Notes: generated by a model not told the origin, from the letters alone. Counted from the first letter of the stretch, positions 44,039 to 54,213 are shown. The stretch is 64,000 nt of DNA from Nostoc sp. FACHB-973 (GCF_014698115.1 NZ_JACJSJ010000001.1:124001-188000), one strand, 5' to 3'. Translations and numbers: made by a program.

Positions 44039-45052
44039 TTAAACCCACTTCTCGGCTACCAATTCCGCCAAATCCAAAACTCGTTGGCTGTAACCCCATT
44101 CATTGTCATACCAAGCCATAACTTTTACTAGGTCATTACCCAAAACCAAAGTTAAGCTAGCATCAACAATTGACGAAGCGTCACTACCTTGATAATCAGA
44201 CGATACCAGTTCTAGTTCGCTGTAGTCCAAAATGCCTTTGAGTGGTCCTTCAGCAGCATCTTTGAGAGCTTGGTTAACTTCTTCAGTAATAGTACGCTTC
44301 TCAACTTGAACTACGAAATCTACCATTGAAACGTTCGGGGTCGGTACACGCAAAGCAACGCCATTCAGCTTGCCTTTGAGTTCTGGGATTACTAGTGCCA
44401 CTGCCTTTGCCGCACCAGTGGAGGTGGGTACAATGTTGATGGCTGCGGCTCTCGCCCGTCGCAAATCCCGGTGAGAAGCGTCTAGTAAGCGCTGGTCACC
44501 TGTATAGCTGTGGGTGGTGGTCATCGTACCTTTGATGATGCCGAACTTATCATTCAACACCTTGGCGATTGGCGCCAAGCAGTTGGTAGTACAGCTGGCA
44601 TTACTGATAATGTGGTGTACGTTGTGGTCATAGTCGTGATGATTCACACCAACCACAAAGGTGCCATCCTCATTTTTCCCAGGAGCAGTGATCAGAACTT
44701 TCTTGGCTCCAGCATTCACATGCTTGAGCGCTCCTTCTTTGCTGGTAAATACCCCTGTTGCTTCGATAATTAGGTCAATTCCCCAATCTTTCCAGGGCAA
44801 GTTTTCTGGATTGCGATCGGATACGCACTTAACGGTCTTACCGTTAATGATGATGGAGTTATCATCAGCAGTAATGTCAACATCCTTTAACTTCCCTAGC
44901 ATTGAGTCGTACTTCAGCAGGTGAGCATTGGTTCTAGGGTCTGATGTGTCATTGATGGCTACAAGGTCTATCTTGCTATTCTCTCTACCCACCCAACAAC
45001 GCGCAAAGTTACGTCCAATACGCCCGAAACCGTTGATTGCAACTCTAATCAC
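44039..45052 (-). CDS. gap2: Glyceraldehyde-3-phosphate dehydrogenase, Calvin-cycle type
   Basis: The GTG at 45050-45052 gives [20 protein letters not shown] and 337 residues; AGAGGG lies upstream. The catalytic Cys is in [19 protein letters not shown], and the catalytic His in [20 protein letters not shown]. The reading [18 protein letters not shown] matches cyanobacterial and plastid Gap2/GapA, which reduces 1,3-bisphosphoglycerate with NADPH or NADH in carbon fixation, rather than glycolytic Gap1. The open frame extends 17 codons upstream without support. Confidence 0.94.
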   Translation of the reverse strand: MIRVAINGFGRIGRNFARCWVGRENSKIDLVAINDTSDPRTNAHLLKYDSMLGKLKDVDITADDNSIIINGKTVKCVSDRNPENLPWKDWGIDLIIEATGVFTSKEGALKHVNAGAKKVLITAPGKNEDGTFVVGVNHHDYDHNVHHIISNASCTTNCLAPIAKVLNDKFGIIKGTMTTTHSYTGDQRLLDASHRDLRRARAAAINIVPTSTGAAKAVALVIPELKGKLNGVALRVPTPNVSMVDFVVQVEKRTITEEVNQALKDAAEGPLKGILDYSELELVSSDYQGSDASSIVDASLTLVLGNDLVKVMAWYDNEWGYSQRVLDLAELVAEKWV

Positions 45053-45178
45053 AGTGTCTTGCCCTCTGTATATATGCCTATATGTTGATATCGTTGACCC
45101 CAATCATATCGCAAAGGGGGGGATCACTTATAACCATAAAGTGTTAGATCAATAAAAAAACACATAATTTATTCAGAT

Positions 45179-45796
45179 TTATTTGGAGTAAAGATTATTG
45201 TTGGCAATATACGATCTGACGGATTCTGGGACTAGATAACGAATTGACTGGTGTTCACGGCAAAATTTCCGAATTAGACTTGACGAAACTCCGACTATTG
45301 GTATATCCAGGAATTGCCAATCAATGGTGTTTGAGTGTTTGCTTAGTTGTTTCTCGACTTGCTTGCAGATTAACTCGCTTTGAGTTATAGTCTCACCACC
45401 TAGCAGTCGGGGTGCGATTAACCAATTACACATTTGTGCTAGTTCGCGTCCACGATACCAATGAGGTAAGGTTTGGAAAGTATCCAAGCCCACAATCCAG
45501 TACCAGCGAGTATTTGGGTAACAAGCAGATAAGTCGATCAGGGTGTTAATGGCATAGGAAGTCCCAGAGCGTTTTCCCTCCACTAGTGAGACAGTAAACG
45601 CTGGGTTATCTTTTGTAGCTAATTGCAGCATTTCTACACGATGCTCAAACAAAGCTGCTTCTTTATGAGGAGGATTTAAAGATGGCACCCAAATTACCTT
45701 TTCAAGGGATACTTGATGCAAAGCTGTCTCGGCTACGAGCAGGTGTCCCCAATGAATTGGATCGAATGTGCCACCAAAAATTGCTAGTTGCTGCAT
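45179..45796 (-). CDS. nadD: Nicotinate-nucleotide adenylyltransferase
   Basis: From MQQLAIFGGTFDPIHWGHLL the product has 205 residues. The HxGH-type motif HWGH (IHWGHLL) and the C-terminal ISSTxxR-type motif, here VSSSLIRKFCREHQSIRYLV, are those of nucleotidylyl transferases. PSLNPPHKE is the NadD motif. It adenylates nicotinate mononucleotide in NAD synthesis. The upstream codons (to 45883) lie in a direct-repeat region and are not needed. It lies convergent to nothing close and upstream of gap2 in the same direction. Confidence 0.94.
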   Translation of the reverse strand: MQQLAIFGGTFDPIHWGHLLVAETALHQVSLEKVIWVPSLNPPHKEAALFEHRVEMLQLATKDNPAFTVSLVEGKRSGTSYAINTLIDLSACYPNTRWYWIVGLDTFQTLPHWYRGRELAQMCNWLIAPRLLGGETITQSELICKQVEKQLSKHSNTIDWQFLDIPIVGVSSSLIRKFCREHQSIRYLVPESVRSYIANNNLYSK

Positions 45797-45817
45797 CCAG
45801 TTACGCCTGGGTTTTAT

Positions 45818-45923
45818 GCAATTGAAAAATAGTTTCATTACCAATGTACTATTGTACTCAATTCTCGCGTAGACTTGATGCAATTTAAAATCAGTTTCAC
45901 TAACAATGTACTATCGTAGTCAA
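45818..45923. repeat. Pair of 44-bp direct repeats upstream of nadD
   Basis: 45818-45861 and 45880-45923 match at 37 of 44 positions, with GTTTCA and CAATGTACTAT conserved. The copies are 62 bases apart and lie in the nadD promoter region. They probably arose by local duplication. The region 45924-46200 holds no gene, except for the TATGGTGTGGTGTGGTG repeat before murC. Confidence 0.8.
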
Positions 45924-46200
45924 CTACAGCAAGGTAGCTAAAAATATGTATTTGTCATTACAAGAATTTCTGTCCCGATGCGGCCAAAATTTTGCGAATA
46001 ATCTTAAAAACAGTTCAGAAATAGCAAAAACCTCCAACCAAGGTAAAATCATTCTGAACTCGCAAAACCAGAGCAGAAAACTCATCCCAGCGTCAGGCAT
46101 GAACATAACACAGGAGTAATTATGGTAAATATCAAATTCCTGTTATGATACGCGTGTCATTTGTGATTTATGGTGTGGTGTGGTGTAAGAGGAGCAATAA

Positions 46201-47661
46201 ATGAGTAATTCTGTAGATTTTAGTGGTAGACCATTTCATTTCATTGGCATCGGCGGTATAGGTATGTCTGCTCTGGCATACGTTCTCGCTAAGCGTCAAT
46301 TTCCAGTATCAGGTTCGGATTTACGTCCAAACCACATTACGCACAAGTTGGAATCTATCGGCGCTCATATTTTTGGTAAACAAGAGGCAAGTAATCTCGA
46401 ATTCTTTGACCCCCAGGAATCTCAGGTTGTAGTATTAAATTCACCAGAAAAATTAGCTACTACTACTAACTCAAAACTGCCTCAAGTCATTTGTTCAACA
46501 GCAATTAACACGAATAATTTAGAATACAAAGCAGCTCTTGAATTAGGTTGTCCGATTTTACATCGTTCAGATGTACTAGCAGCGCTGATTGCTGATTACT
46601 ATAGTATTGCAGTCGCAGGAACCCACGGCAAAACCACAACCAGTAGCATGATTGGTTATATGCTACTGCAAGCAGGTCTAGACCCAACGATTTTAGTAGG
46701 TGGCGAAGTCAATGCTTGGTCCGGCAATGCTCGATTGGGACAAAGCCAATATTTGGTAGCCGAAGCAGATGAATCAGATGGTTCTCTAGTAAAACACGCT
46801 CCAGAAATTGGCATCATTACCAATATTGAACTCGATCATCCTGACCACTACGATACATTAGAAGAAGTAATTGACATCTTCCAGACATTTGCCAAAGGTT
46901 GCAAAACTTTGGTGGGTAGCATTGACTGTGCTACAGTGCGCGATCGCTTGCAACCAACAATCACCTACAGCTTACACTCAGATACTGACGCTGACTACAC
47001 TGTCACTAATATTGACTATCGTGCAGATGGCACTACAGCTTTAGTTTGGGAAAGAGGCAAAGCCTTAGGCGTCTTGAACTTGCGCCTGCTAAGTCGGCAC
47101 AACCTCAGTAATGCCTTAGCAGCAGTGGCTGTTGGTCGTGTCTTGGGCTTAGAATTTGGAGAAATTGCCAAAGGAATCGCCACCTTTGAAGGAGCAAGAC
47201 GCCGCTTTGAGTTCCGGGGTGAAGTCGATGGTATTACCTTCATTGATGACTATGCTCATCATCCCAGCGAGATTCGCGCTACTCTCGCCGCTGCACGTTT
47301 ACAGGCAAGACCAGGACAAAGAGTGGTTGCCATCTTCCAACCCCACCGCTATAGCCGTACACTTACTTTTTTAGAAGAATTTGCTCAGTCCTTTAGCCAT
47401 GCTGATTTGGTTGTGCTGACTGATATTTACAGTGCAGGCGAACCCAATTTAGGGCAAATCAGTGGTGAGCATCTCACAGCGGAAATTGCCAAGCAACATT
47501 CCCAGGTAGTTTATCAACCAACTTTATCCTCAGTAGGCGAATTCCTGCTACAAACACTGCGTCCAGGAGACTTGGCGCTGTTTTTGGGCGCTGGGAACTT
47601 AAATCAAGTCATTCCTGAAATCATTGCAACACTCCGTGAGCCTGCTAAAGCCACATCCTAA
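46201..47661 (+). CDS. murC: UDP-N-acetylmuramate--L-alanine ligase
   Basis: MurC (486 aa) adds L-alanine to UDP-MurNAc in peptidoglycan synthesis. HFIGIGGIGMSALAYVLAKR opens the UDP-binding domain. The ATP-grasp-like Mur signature is AVAGTHGKTTTSSMIGYML, with EADESDGSL and NIELDHPDHY in the centre, and FIDDYAHHPSEIRATLAAAR and FQPHRYSRT in the C-domain. AAGAGGAGC lies 8 bases before the ATG. murB follows 122 bases later in the same direction, so the pair is an operon for two consecutive steps. Confidence 0.97.
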   Translation: MSNSVDFSGRPFHFIGIGGIGMSALAYVLAKRQFPVSGSDLRPNHITHKLESIGAHIFGKQEASNLEFFDPQESQVVVLNSPEKLATTTNSKLPQVICSTAINTNNLEYKAALELGCPILHRSDVLAALIADYYSIAVAGTHGKTTTSSMIGYMLLQAGLDPTILVGGEVNAWSGNARLGQSQYLVAEADESDGSLVKHAPEIGIITNIELDHPDHYDTLEEVIDIFQTFAKGCKTLVGSIDCATVRDRLQPTITYSLHSDTDADYTVTNIDYRADGTTALVWERGKALGVLNLRLLSRHNLSNALAAVAVGRVLGLEFGEIAKGIATFEGARRRFEFRGEVDGITFIDDYAHHPSEIRATLAAARLQARPGQRVVAIFQPHRYSRTLTFLEEFAQSFSHADLVVLTDIYSAGEPNLGQISGEHLTAEIAKQHSQVVYQPTLSSVGEFLLQTLRPGDLALFLGAGNLNQVIPEIIATLREPAKATS

Positions 47662-47783
47662 GTGGGGGCTTTGCAAAGTTCCATTTCTGACCAAAGCGCC
47701 CCTTTCGTAACGGTTTGATGTTAAGTCTAATACCGTAGTTTTACGGTAAATAAATGTAAAAAATTTACCAATAAAAAGTAAAA

Positions 47784-48785
47784 ATGACCATTTCCCAGGC
47801 AGTAGGAAACGTCTGCACAGCTTCTGCTTTGAATACAAAGAAACAACAAACAGCTAATTCGGTGGAGAACGAGGTAATTTACTTACCCAATACTGATTGT
47901 GCGATCAAGTCCCAGGCTTTCTTGTCAGCATTTACTTCCTATAGAGTTGGGGGAGCAGCCCAATGGTTCGTTGCCCCTCGAAACTTAGAAGCACTGCAAG
48001 CAAGTCTTAAATACGCAAAAGAACGCGATTTAAGAGTGACAACACTGGGAGCGGGTTCTAATTTGCTGGTGAGCGATGGGGGTATATCAGGCTTAGTGAT
48101 TGCCACTCGTCATCTCCGCTTCAGCCACTTTGACCCACAAACAGGGCAATTAACCGTTGCGGCTGGAGAATCAATTCCCAGCTTAGCATGGGAAGCCGCA
48201 TCATTGGGATGGCAAGGATTAGAGTGGGCTGTTGGCATTCCTGGCACAGTCGGAGGCGCTGTGGTGATGAATGCAGGGGCACATAATAGCTGTATCGCAG
48301 ATATGTTAGTTAGTGCCCAGGTACTTTCACCCGATGGGACGCTGGAAACTCTTACCCCCGATCAACTAGGTTATAGCTACCGGACTTCATTATTGCAAGG
48401 TGGCGATCGCATAGTCACCCAAGCCACCTTACAGCTCACACCAGGTACAGATCCAGCACAAGTTGTGGCAATCACCAAGGAACACAAAAAGCATCGCCTA
48501 AGCACTCAACCATATAACTTCCCCAGTTGTGGCAGTGTGTTCCGCAATCCTAAACCTTACAGCGCTGGCTGGTTAATTGAACAAACTGGTCTCAAAGGCT
48601 ACCAAATTGGTGGAGCGCAAGTAGCACAACTCCATGCTAACTTCATCGTTAACCGTGGTGGAGCAAAAGCTAGTGATATCTTCTGTCTGATTCGTCACAT
48701 CCAACATCAAGTACAAGAACGTTGGTCTATTCGGTTAGAGCCAGAAGTCAAAATGCTCGGAGAGTTTCAAGCTGCTTGTGGGTAG
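47784..48785 (+). CDS. murB: UDP-N-acetylenolpyruvoylglucosamine reductase
   Basis: MurB (333 aa) reduces UDP-GlcNAc-enolpyruvate with NADPH and [23 protein letters not shown] and [20 protein letters not shown] form the FAD-binding part, with [21 protein letters not shown] after. The catalytic SCGSVFRNP has the Ser, and LEPEVKMLG near the end the Glu. The N-terminus carries about 35 extra residues (ATG at 47784) of low conservation; a start further inside cannot be excluded. It lies downstream of murC, as in many cyanobacteria. Confidence 0.96.
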   Translation: MTISQAVGNVCTASALNTKKQQTANSVENEVIYLPNTDCAIKSQAFLSAFTSYRVGGAAQWFVAPRNLEALQASLKYAKERDLRVTTLGAGSNLLVSDGGISGLVIATRHLRFSHFDPQTGQLTVAAGESIPSLAWEAASLGWQGLEWAVGIPGTVGGAVVMNAGAHNSCIADMLVSAQVLSPDGTLETLTPDQLGYSYRTSLLQGGDRIVTQATLQLTPGTDPAQVVAITKEHKKHRLSTQPYNFPSCGSVFRNPKPYSAGWLIEQTGLKGYQIGGAQVAQLHANFIVNRGGAKASDIFCLIRHIQHQVQERWSIRLEPEVKMLGEFQAACG

Positions 48786-48935
48786 GGAGTGGGGAGATGA
48801 GGAAGTAGGGGAGCAGGGGAAGCAGGGGAAGCAGGGGAAGAAGAACTATTGATTATTGGCTGATGCCCAATGCCCAATGCCCCATGCCCCATGCCCCATG
48901 CCCTATGCCCCATGCCCTATGCCCTATTCCCGAAT
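48786..48935. repeat. Composite STRR cassette
   Basis: GGGGAAGCA units (48811-48840) are joined by a unique core, AAGAACTATTGATTATTGGC (48841-48860), to CCCAATG/CCCCATG/CCCTATG heptamers (48864-48925). The same composite lies inverted at about 58510-58640. Confidence 0.9.
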
Positions 48936-49027
48936 GCATTAATTATTGGTAAAAAAAGAGGCAAATTACTGACCGCATCTATAATTGAATTTGATTTGTT
49001 ATTCAACGCACAGGCGTCAAACTAATT

Positions 49028-49378
49028 ATGACAGGTAAAGGACAAGGATTTGGCTTTGGCTTGGGAAAAATGAAAGAATTAGCTGAAGCTTTTAAGAAAG
49101 CACAGCAAGTTCAAGAAGGCGCAAAGCGACTCCAAGAAGAGTTGGAGCAAATGGAAATTCAAGGAGAGTCTGGCGGTGGTCTGGTCAAGGTAATTGTCAG
49201 TGGTAACCAAGAACCTAAGCGGGTGGAAATTTCTCCAGATGCTTTAGGGGAAGGTGCAGAAGTACTTTCCGATCTTGTAACAGCAGCAATGAAAGAAGCT
49301 TACAACAAATCCACAACAACAATGCGGGAACGCATGGAAGACTTGACCAGTGGACTTGAGCTTCCTGGATTTCAATAG
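49028..49378 (+). CDS. YbaB/EbfC-family nucleoid-associated protein
   Basis: The 116-residue protein has [40 protein letters not shown] and [20 protein letters not shown], then [20 protein letters not shown]. This matches the YbaB/EbfC family, a dimeric DNA-binding protein of the nucleoid. It precedes a small phosphatase gene after STRR sequence. EbfC-like proteins bind DNA and affect transcription. The [14 protein letters not shown]-terminus is glycine-rich, as in cyanobacterial members. Confidence 0.93.
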   Translation: MTGKGQGFGFGLGKMKELAEAFKKAQQVQEGAKRLQEELEQMEIQGESGGGLVKVIVSGNQEPKRVEISPDALGEGAEVLSDLVTAAMKEAYNKSTTTMRERMEDLTSGLELPGFQ

Positions 49379-49623
49379 TCATTGGTCATTAGTCATTGGT
49401 CATTAGTCATTGGTCATTGGTCATTAGTCATTGGTTTTAGACAAAGCGCAAAGTCTGTAGCAAGATCCCGCAGGGTGTGCCGGCTTCGGGCGAACTGAAC
49501 TTTGTAAGACAGAACAAATGACAAAGCGCAAAGTCTGAGCGCCGGCTTCCGGCGAACTGAACTTTGTAACAGAGGACAACTGACAAAAGACAAATGACTA
49601 TTGACAAAGGACAAAAAATATTT
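49379..49623. repeat. STRR TCATTGG/TCATTAG series and a duplicated hairpin repeat
   Basis: TCATTAG and TCATTGG heptamers cover 49378-49434. Two copies of another repeat follow, 49441-49505 and 49521-49567, both starting ACAAAGCGCAAAGTCTG and ending GCGAACTGAACTTTGT, with a GCCGGCTTC-type hairpin inside. The second is 18 bases shorter. GACAAA/GGACAA units follow to the phosphatase start. Confidence 0.88.
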
Positions 49624-50109
49624 ATGCTTTACAAACTTTTGTTTGTCTGCTTAGGTAACATCTGCCGATCGCCATCGGCAGAAAATATCATGAATCATCT
49701 CATTGAGCAGGCCGACTTGAGCGAACACATCCTCTGTGACTCTGCTGGTACATCTAGTTATCACATTGGTAGCCCACCTGACAGACGTATGAGTGCTGCG
49801 GCTGCTACCAAGCTGGGAATTAAACTGCGTGGTCACGCACGCCAATTTCAAAAATCAGACTTTCAAGAGTTTGATTTAATTTTGGCGATGGATCGAGAGA
49901 ATTATGACAATATTCTGACTCTTGACCTAACTGGGCAGTATCATGACAAAGTGCGTTTGATGTGCGATTTTTGCTCTCGACACAATCTCAAGGAAGTTCC
50001 AGACCCATATTATGGTGGGCAAGAGGGATTTAATCAAGTGATTGATTTACTGATTGATGCTTGTGAAGGTCTGCTTACCTACGTTACCAGCCAAAAACCA
50101 ATAATCTAA
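49624..50109 (+). CDS. Low-molecular-weight protein-tyrosine-phosphatase
   Basis: The 161-residue enzyme starts MLYKLLFVCLGNICRSPSAE. The P-loop is C-L-G-N-I-C-R-S, with the catalytic Cys at residue 9 and Arg at 15, and the general acid Asp is in VPDPYYGGQEGF. It belongs to the LMW-PTP family and should dephosphorylate phosphotyrosine, for example on polysaccharide-export kinases; the substrate is unknown. The inner ATG at 49624 is used, because the upstream codons lie in repeats. Confidence 0.95.
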   Translation: MLYKLLFVCLGNICRSPSAENIMNHLIEQADLSEHILCDSAGTSSYHIGSPPDRRMSAAAATKLGIKLRGHARQFQKSDFQEFDLILAMDRENYDNILTLDLTGQYHDKVRLMCDFCSRHNLKEVPDPYYGGQEGFNQVIDLLIDACEGLLTYVTSQKPII

Positions 50110-50204
50110 AGTTATGAGTTAGGAATTAGGAGTCAGAATTCAGAATTGGTGAATTCAGAAGTTAACTTTTTAACTCCTCACTCCTCACTCTTAACTCTTC
50201 ACTT

Positions 50205-50888
50205 TTATTCCACCAAACCATGCTTAATTGCAAAACGGACTAATTCTGCTCGGTTGCTAGTTGAAGTTTTTCTTAATAAGCTGCTAACGTATTTTTCCAC
50301 TGTTCGAGGACTCAGATGTAGCTGATGACCCATGTCGGCATTGGAAAGACCATGAGTTAATAGTTCTAGAACTTCCTGTTCTCTATGAGTTAGAGATGAG
50401 TGCAAGTCGGATTTCTGAATTTGAGTGGACAGAGAATTATGAGAGTCCACAGTTTTTGTAGAGGGTGAAATGTCCAAACTATCTTTATGAGAAAAGCGGT
50501 ATTCGGATTGAATAATTTGCGATCGCTCCAAAAGATTGCGGATTGCTGCTGCTAACTCTTCCAGTTCAAAAGGCTTGGGTAAGTATAAATCGCACCCTGA
50601 CTGGTAGCCCAAAATTCTTTCTTGGGTCTTAGTTCTCGCTGTTAATAAAATTACAGGCAATAAACGGAACATTGGTTGTTGACGCACCCGGCGCACTAGT
50701 TCATAGCCGTTCATCTGTGGCATGACAATATCCGTGACAATCAAATCAGGATGATACTCATCCACCATAACCAAAGCCTCTTGACCGTCATTAGCCGTGA
50801 TCACAGAGTAGCCAGACAGTTCAAGATAGTCGCTAACAGACAGACGAGTGCCCAGATCATCATCCACTACAAGGATCTTCAAGGGCAT
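50205..50888 (-). CDS. NarL/LuxR-type response regulator
   Basis: The 227-residue regulator has a receiver domain with acidic pocket D9-D11, phospho-acceptor Asp in LIVTDIVMPQMNGYE (residue 53), Thr in LLTART and Lys in LPKPFE. The linker (about 125-165) is Ser-rich. The C-terminal LuxR HTH reads LTHREQEVLELLTHGLSNAD, then HLSPRTVEKYVSSLLRKTST. It resembles the Ycf29-like response regulators of cyanobacteria and plastids. No sensor kinase lies next to it. Targets unknown. Confidence 0.92.
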   Translation of the reverse strand: MPLKILVVDDDLGTRLSVSDYLELSGYSVITANDGQEALVMVDEYHPDLIVTDIVMPQMNGYELVRRVRQQPMFRLLPVILLTARTKTQERILGYQSGCDLYLPKPFELEELAAAIRNLLERSQIIQSEYRFSHKDSLDISPSTKTVDSHNSLSTQIQKSDLHSSLTHREQEVLELLTHGLSNADMGHQLHLSPRTVEKYVSSLLRKTSTSNRAELVRFAIKHGLVE

Positions 50889-51508
50889 GGACAGTACACC
50901 CCTAGCATTTTTTTACTCAGAAATTTGCTTTTACAGCTCCGTCAGTGAACACAGGTAAGAATAGTGTTCTTATGTTTCATACTATGACAGGATTACCAGG
51001 TAATGACTGCCTGAGGGTTGATTTATAAAGAAAGTATTAAATCCTTAGGAAGGGTTAACGAAGTGTAACTCAGCTTCGACTCCCACCTTTACAAGGGATA
51101 GACAGCTTTGTAATTTGTAACAACTCATCAATAACCTAGAGTAAATGCTCACCTTTGTGTAAATTAATATTGATTTCGACAATAATTTTTCAGTAGCGAT
51201 CCCCATAAATATCCTTTGTCCTTTGTCAATAGTTACTTGTCACCGTCCCTTGCGCGTCTCCCTTACGAAAAGTTCAGGGACTAGCAGCCTTTGCTCAGGC
51301 TTCTTTGGTTGTTCTTCGCCCAATGACCAATGATTAATGAGTAAAATCTAGGTAATTTAAAGTTACCAAAAAATTTTTAATTACAAAGTTATAAAAGTTA
51401 GATTAGTAGTATACAGTTTAGCATTTATCGAGGTTACAAAATACACCTTATAATTTATAAATCAATCCAAATAATTTTTTAGGTACATTTAAAGCACACA
51501 AATTATCA
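50889..51508. other. Intergenic region between the response regulator and smpB
   Basis: About 620 bases, AT-rich toward smpB. A small TCCTTTGTCCTTTGTC series (about 51213-51228) is present. No gene, hairpin or tRNA was recognised. Confidence 0.45.
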
Positions 51509-51976
51509 ATGAGTGACAAGAACGAAGGTTACAAAGTTATTAGTGACAACCGTCAAGCCCGTTATTTGTATGAAATTCTGGAAACTTACGAAGCTGGAAT
51601 TCAGTTGACAGGAACAGAGGTCAAGTCGATTCGTGCGGGCAAAGTCAATCTCCAGGATGGCTATGCTTTGCTTCGTGATGGCGAAGCATGGTTAATCAAT
51701 GTGCATATCTCACCTTACACAGCTAGTGGACAATATTTTAATCATGAACCACGGCGTACACGCAAATTGTTGCTGAATCGCCAAGAACTCCGCAAGCTAA
51801 TTGGCAAAGTAGAACAGCAGGGTTTAACTTTAGTCCCCTTAAAAATGTATCTCAAACGAGGTTGGGTAAAAGTGAGTATAGCCCTTGGCAAGGGCAAAAA
51901 GTTGCATGATAAGCGAGAAGACCTCAAACGCCGCCAAGACCAGCGTGACATACAACGGGCGATGAAAAACTATTAA
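51509..51976 (+). CDS. smpB: SsrA-binding protein
   Basis: SmpB (155 aa) binds tmRNA and lets it rescue stalled ribosomes. VISDNRQARYLYEILETYEA and GIQLTGTEVKSIRAGKVNLQ form the OB core. HISPYTASGQYFNHEPRRTR follows, then KKLHDKREDLKRRQDQRDIQ, the basic C-terminal tail that enters the ribosome. Ends RAMKNY. The tmRNA gene itself was not seen in this window. Confidence 0.97.
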   Translation: MSDKNEGYKVISDNRQARYLYEILETYEAGIQLTGTEVKSIRAGKVNLQDGYALLRDGEAWLINVHISPYTASGQYFNHEPRRTRKLLLNRQELRKLIGKVEQQGLTLVPLKMYLKRGWVKVSIALGKGKKLHDKREDLKRRQDQRDIQRAMKNY

Positions 51977-52156
51977 GAGTCAGTTTTGCCAAACTACCAC
52001 ATCAGAGTGATAAATCCATTACTGTGACAAGGATGTTGTATATCTACAGCGTGAGTTGTGAAAATTCTGAGTTTATAGCCGTAGATTGATTCTGCCAATG
52101 TTGGAACTCGATACATTGGTGAGTAACTTTGGATGGCATGAGAGATTTTCACAATT

Positions 52157-52435
52157 ATGAAAAGTAATTTCATTACAGCTGTTGGCGCTGGCGTTCTCAC
52201 CTTGAGTATGGGAGTTTTGCCTTTAACTCTATCTGCACAAGCTCAAACAACTACCGATCCTGGAGTTAATACTGCTCCCAGGACGACTACTTACGAGCGC
52301 AACGATTTTGATTGGGGTTGGTTGGGATTAATTGGTCTATTCGGTCTAGCTGGTTTGGCTGGGAGAAAGCGTGACGACGAACCAGCCCGTTACCGCGACC
52401 CTAATGCTCCTGGGGCTACTAGCTACAGGGACTAA
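52157..52435 (+). CDS. WGxxGxxG-CTERM family protein
   Basis: The 92-residue protein has a signal peptide (ITAVGAGVLTLSMGVLPLTL then SAQAQTT) and a mature linker with few features (TTDPGVNTAPRTTTYERNDF). WGWLGLIGLFGLAGLAGRKR follows, which is the WGxxGxxG motif and basic anchor of this exported-protein class. The tail (DDEPARYRDPNAPGATSYRD) is unusual in running past the anchor. Processing by a dedicated protease is possible; the role is unknown. Confidence 0.88.
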   Translation: MKSNFITAVGAGVLTLSMGVLPLTLSAQAQTTTDPGVNTAPRTTTYERNDFDWGWLGLIGLFGLAGLAGRKRDDEPARYRDPNAPGATSYRD

Positions 52436-52531
52436 TAGGATTTTGGATTTTGGATTTTGGATTTTGGATTGGCATTGAAAAATTGTCAGTTGTCAGTTGT
52501 TATAAGGAAAACAACTGACAATTTATTGATT

Positions 52532-53947
52532 TTAGTTTGGAGCGAATTCTGAGTTAGATGAATTTGTCTGGTTCTGAGCCAAAGGTGTCCAATAGCTAGC
52601 AATTAAGGCAACTATCAGCCACCAAAGGCTATTGACTTCAGGACGATACCAGACAGTATCTACGGTGCCGTGAGCTAGCATACCCAACAAAATAGCGATC
52701 GCTCCAATTAACCAAAATCCCTCTACATTTGTGAGTTGTCGCAATCGTCGCATTTGCAAAAACGCTGCATTCAATGTCACAATTATTAGCCAGAGAAAAC
52801 AGGCTAAACCAACAAAGCCAGTTTCTACAGCCACTTCTAGCAAAATCGAATAAGCACTCAAAGCAGTGTAACGAGGACGTTGGTACAGGGGGTAAACTTT
52901 ATTAAATGAGTTGTGACCAGGGCCAATACCAAGAATGGGGCGATCGCCAATCATCTCGAACACAGCATCCCACACATTTCGACGAAAATTATTACTGCTA
53001 TCTTGGCGGTCAGCAAAAATACTAAATACCCGTAGGCGCACTGGTTCTAGAAATATTACTGCTAGTAGCAATACCCCGATCAAACTTCCTAAGACAATCG
53101 GTAGCGACCAAGTACGCCAAAAAGGAGGCATTTCCACGCTCTTCCAATAAACTAGCAATGCCATCGCCACTAAAATTGCCACCACAAGTCCAATCCAACC
53201 GCCACGACTAAAAGTCAGAATTAAGCAGGCAGTATTGACAAGAAACATTGTTAATGCTAGAGCTTTTTTGAGCCAACTTCGCCATGCAAAAATTGCGACT
53301 AAGCTAAAAATGACCGCTGGTAGAAGGTATCCAGCCAACAAGTTGGGATTGCCTAAATAACTGTAGACCCTTGTAGTCTTAGACAAAGGAGATTCAGGGT
53401 CAACCCAAGTTGCTAGTGCTGTGGCTCCAAAAAACCATTGGCGCAAACCATATACACTGACAATTAACGAGACGTGCAGGTAAAGGATGATAATCCAAGA
53501 CCGGAGGCGAGGTGACCTTAATACCCTGGCGCAAAGGGCAAATAGTAGCAAATACAGGCTCAAGGTTGCCAAATCGCTAAGGGCTGCCTTTTTAACTGGT
53601 GATAAGGCTGTTGCTACTGCGGCAATTGTCCAGTAGAGCAATACCAATAGGTGAATGGGAGTCACTGACGAGACATTTGTTGTTGCTTCATCAGATAAAG
53701 TCAACAGCAGCCAAAATACTGCACAAGCTACCAGCAACAAACCGACTAACGTACTCGAAGTAAAAGGCGCAAGGGCATAGACTAAGCACAGTAAAACAGC
53801 TGCTAACGCATCTCCCCACTGTATCAAGACGCTGGTTTGTCGCCAAGAACCCAATAGTCCCACCAGAGAACGGTGGACGTAACTGGTGGTGAGATATTCT
53901 TTGACCGGTAAAGATGATAAGGTAAATCGTTGCCAGACTAAATTCAT
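52532..53947 (-). CDS. ictB: IctB family O-antigen-ligase-like membrane protein
   Basis: The 471-residue protein (from MNLVWQRFTL; an ATG three codons upstream is possible) has about eleven membrane helices. It matches IctB, first described as inorganic-carbon-related in Synechococcus, and has the O-antigen ligase (Wzy) signature: SRGGWIGLVVAILVAMALLV, GDRPILGIGPGHNSFNKVYP and RYTALSAYSILLEVAVETGF. The actual substrate is open, since the Wzy fold points to glycan ligation or polymerisation. It faces away from the exopolysaccharide operon further right but may serve it. Confidence 0.9.
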   Translation of the reverse strand: MNLVWQRFTLSSLPVKEYLTTSYVHRSLVGLLGSWRQTSVLIQWGDALAAVLLCLVYALAPFTSSTLVGLLLVACAVFWLLLTLSDEATTNVSSVTPIHLLVLLYWTIAAVATALSPVKKAALSDLATLSLYLLLFALCARVLRSPRLRSWIIILYLHVSLIVSVYGLRQWFFGATALATWVDPESPLSKTTRVYSYLGNPNLLAGYLLPAVIFSLVAIFAWRSWLKKALALTMFLVNTACLILTFSRGGWIGLVVAILVAMALLVYWKSVEMPPFWRTWSLPIVLGSLIGVLLLAVIFLEPVRLRVFSIFADRQDSSNNFRRNVWDAVFEMIGDRPILGIGPGHNSFNKVYPLYQRPRYTALSAYSILLEVAVETGFVGLACFLWLIIVTLNAAFLQMRRLRQLTNVEGFWLIGAIAILLGMLAHGTVDTVWYRPEVNSLWWLIVALIASYWTPLAQNQTNSSNSEFAPN

Positions 53948-54213
53948 AAAAAACATTGCGATCGATTAGTCTGCCTACGCAGAACTTGGAATCGATCATA
54001 ATGCGTATAGCGATAAAAAGGTAATAACGTAGATTACAAATTAGTGATGGCGCTGTTATGCATAACCATCAGTTTCACCTTTAATTCCAAAACATTTCAG
54101 GTAATACTAATAAAAGACAGCTGTTGATTAACCCCTCATCTATTTCATGGACAATAACATTGATTGGAAATATTTTTCTCCAATCCCCAGTTCCCAATCC
54201 TCATTGCTGGGAA

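Noticed and set aside
45924..46106. 60-codon leftward frame between nadD and murC
   Set aside because: No family match or start signal; overlaps the promoter region of murC.
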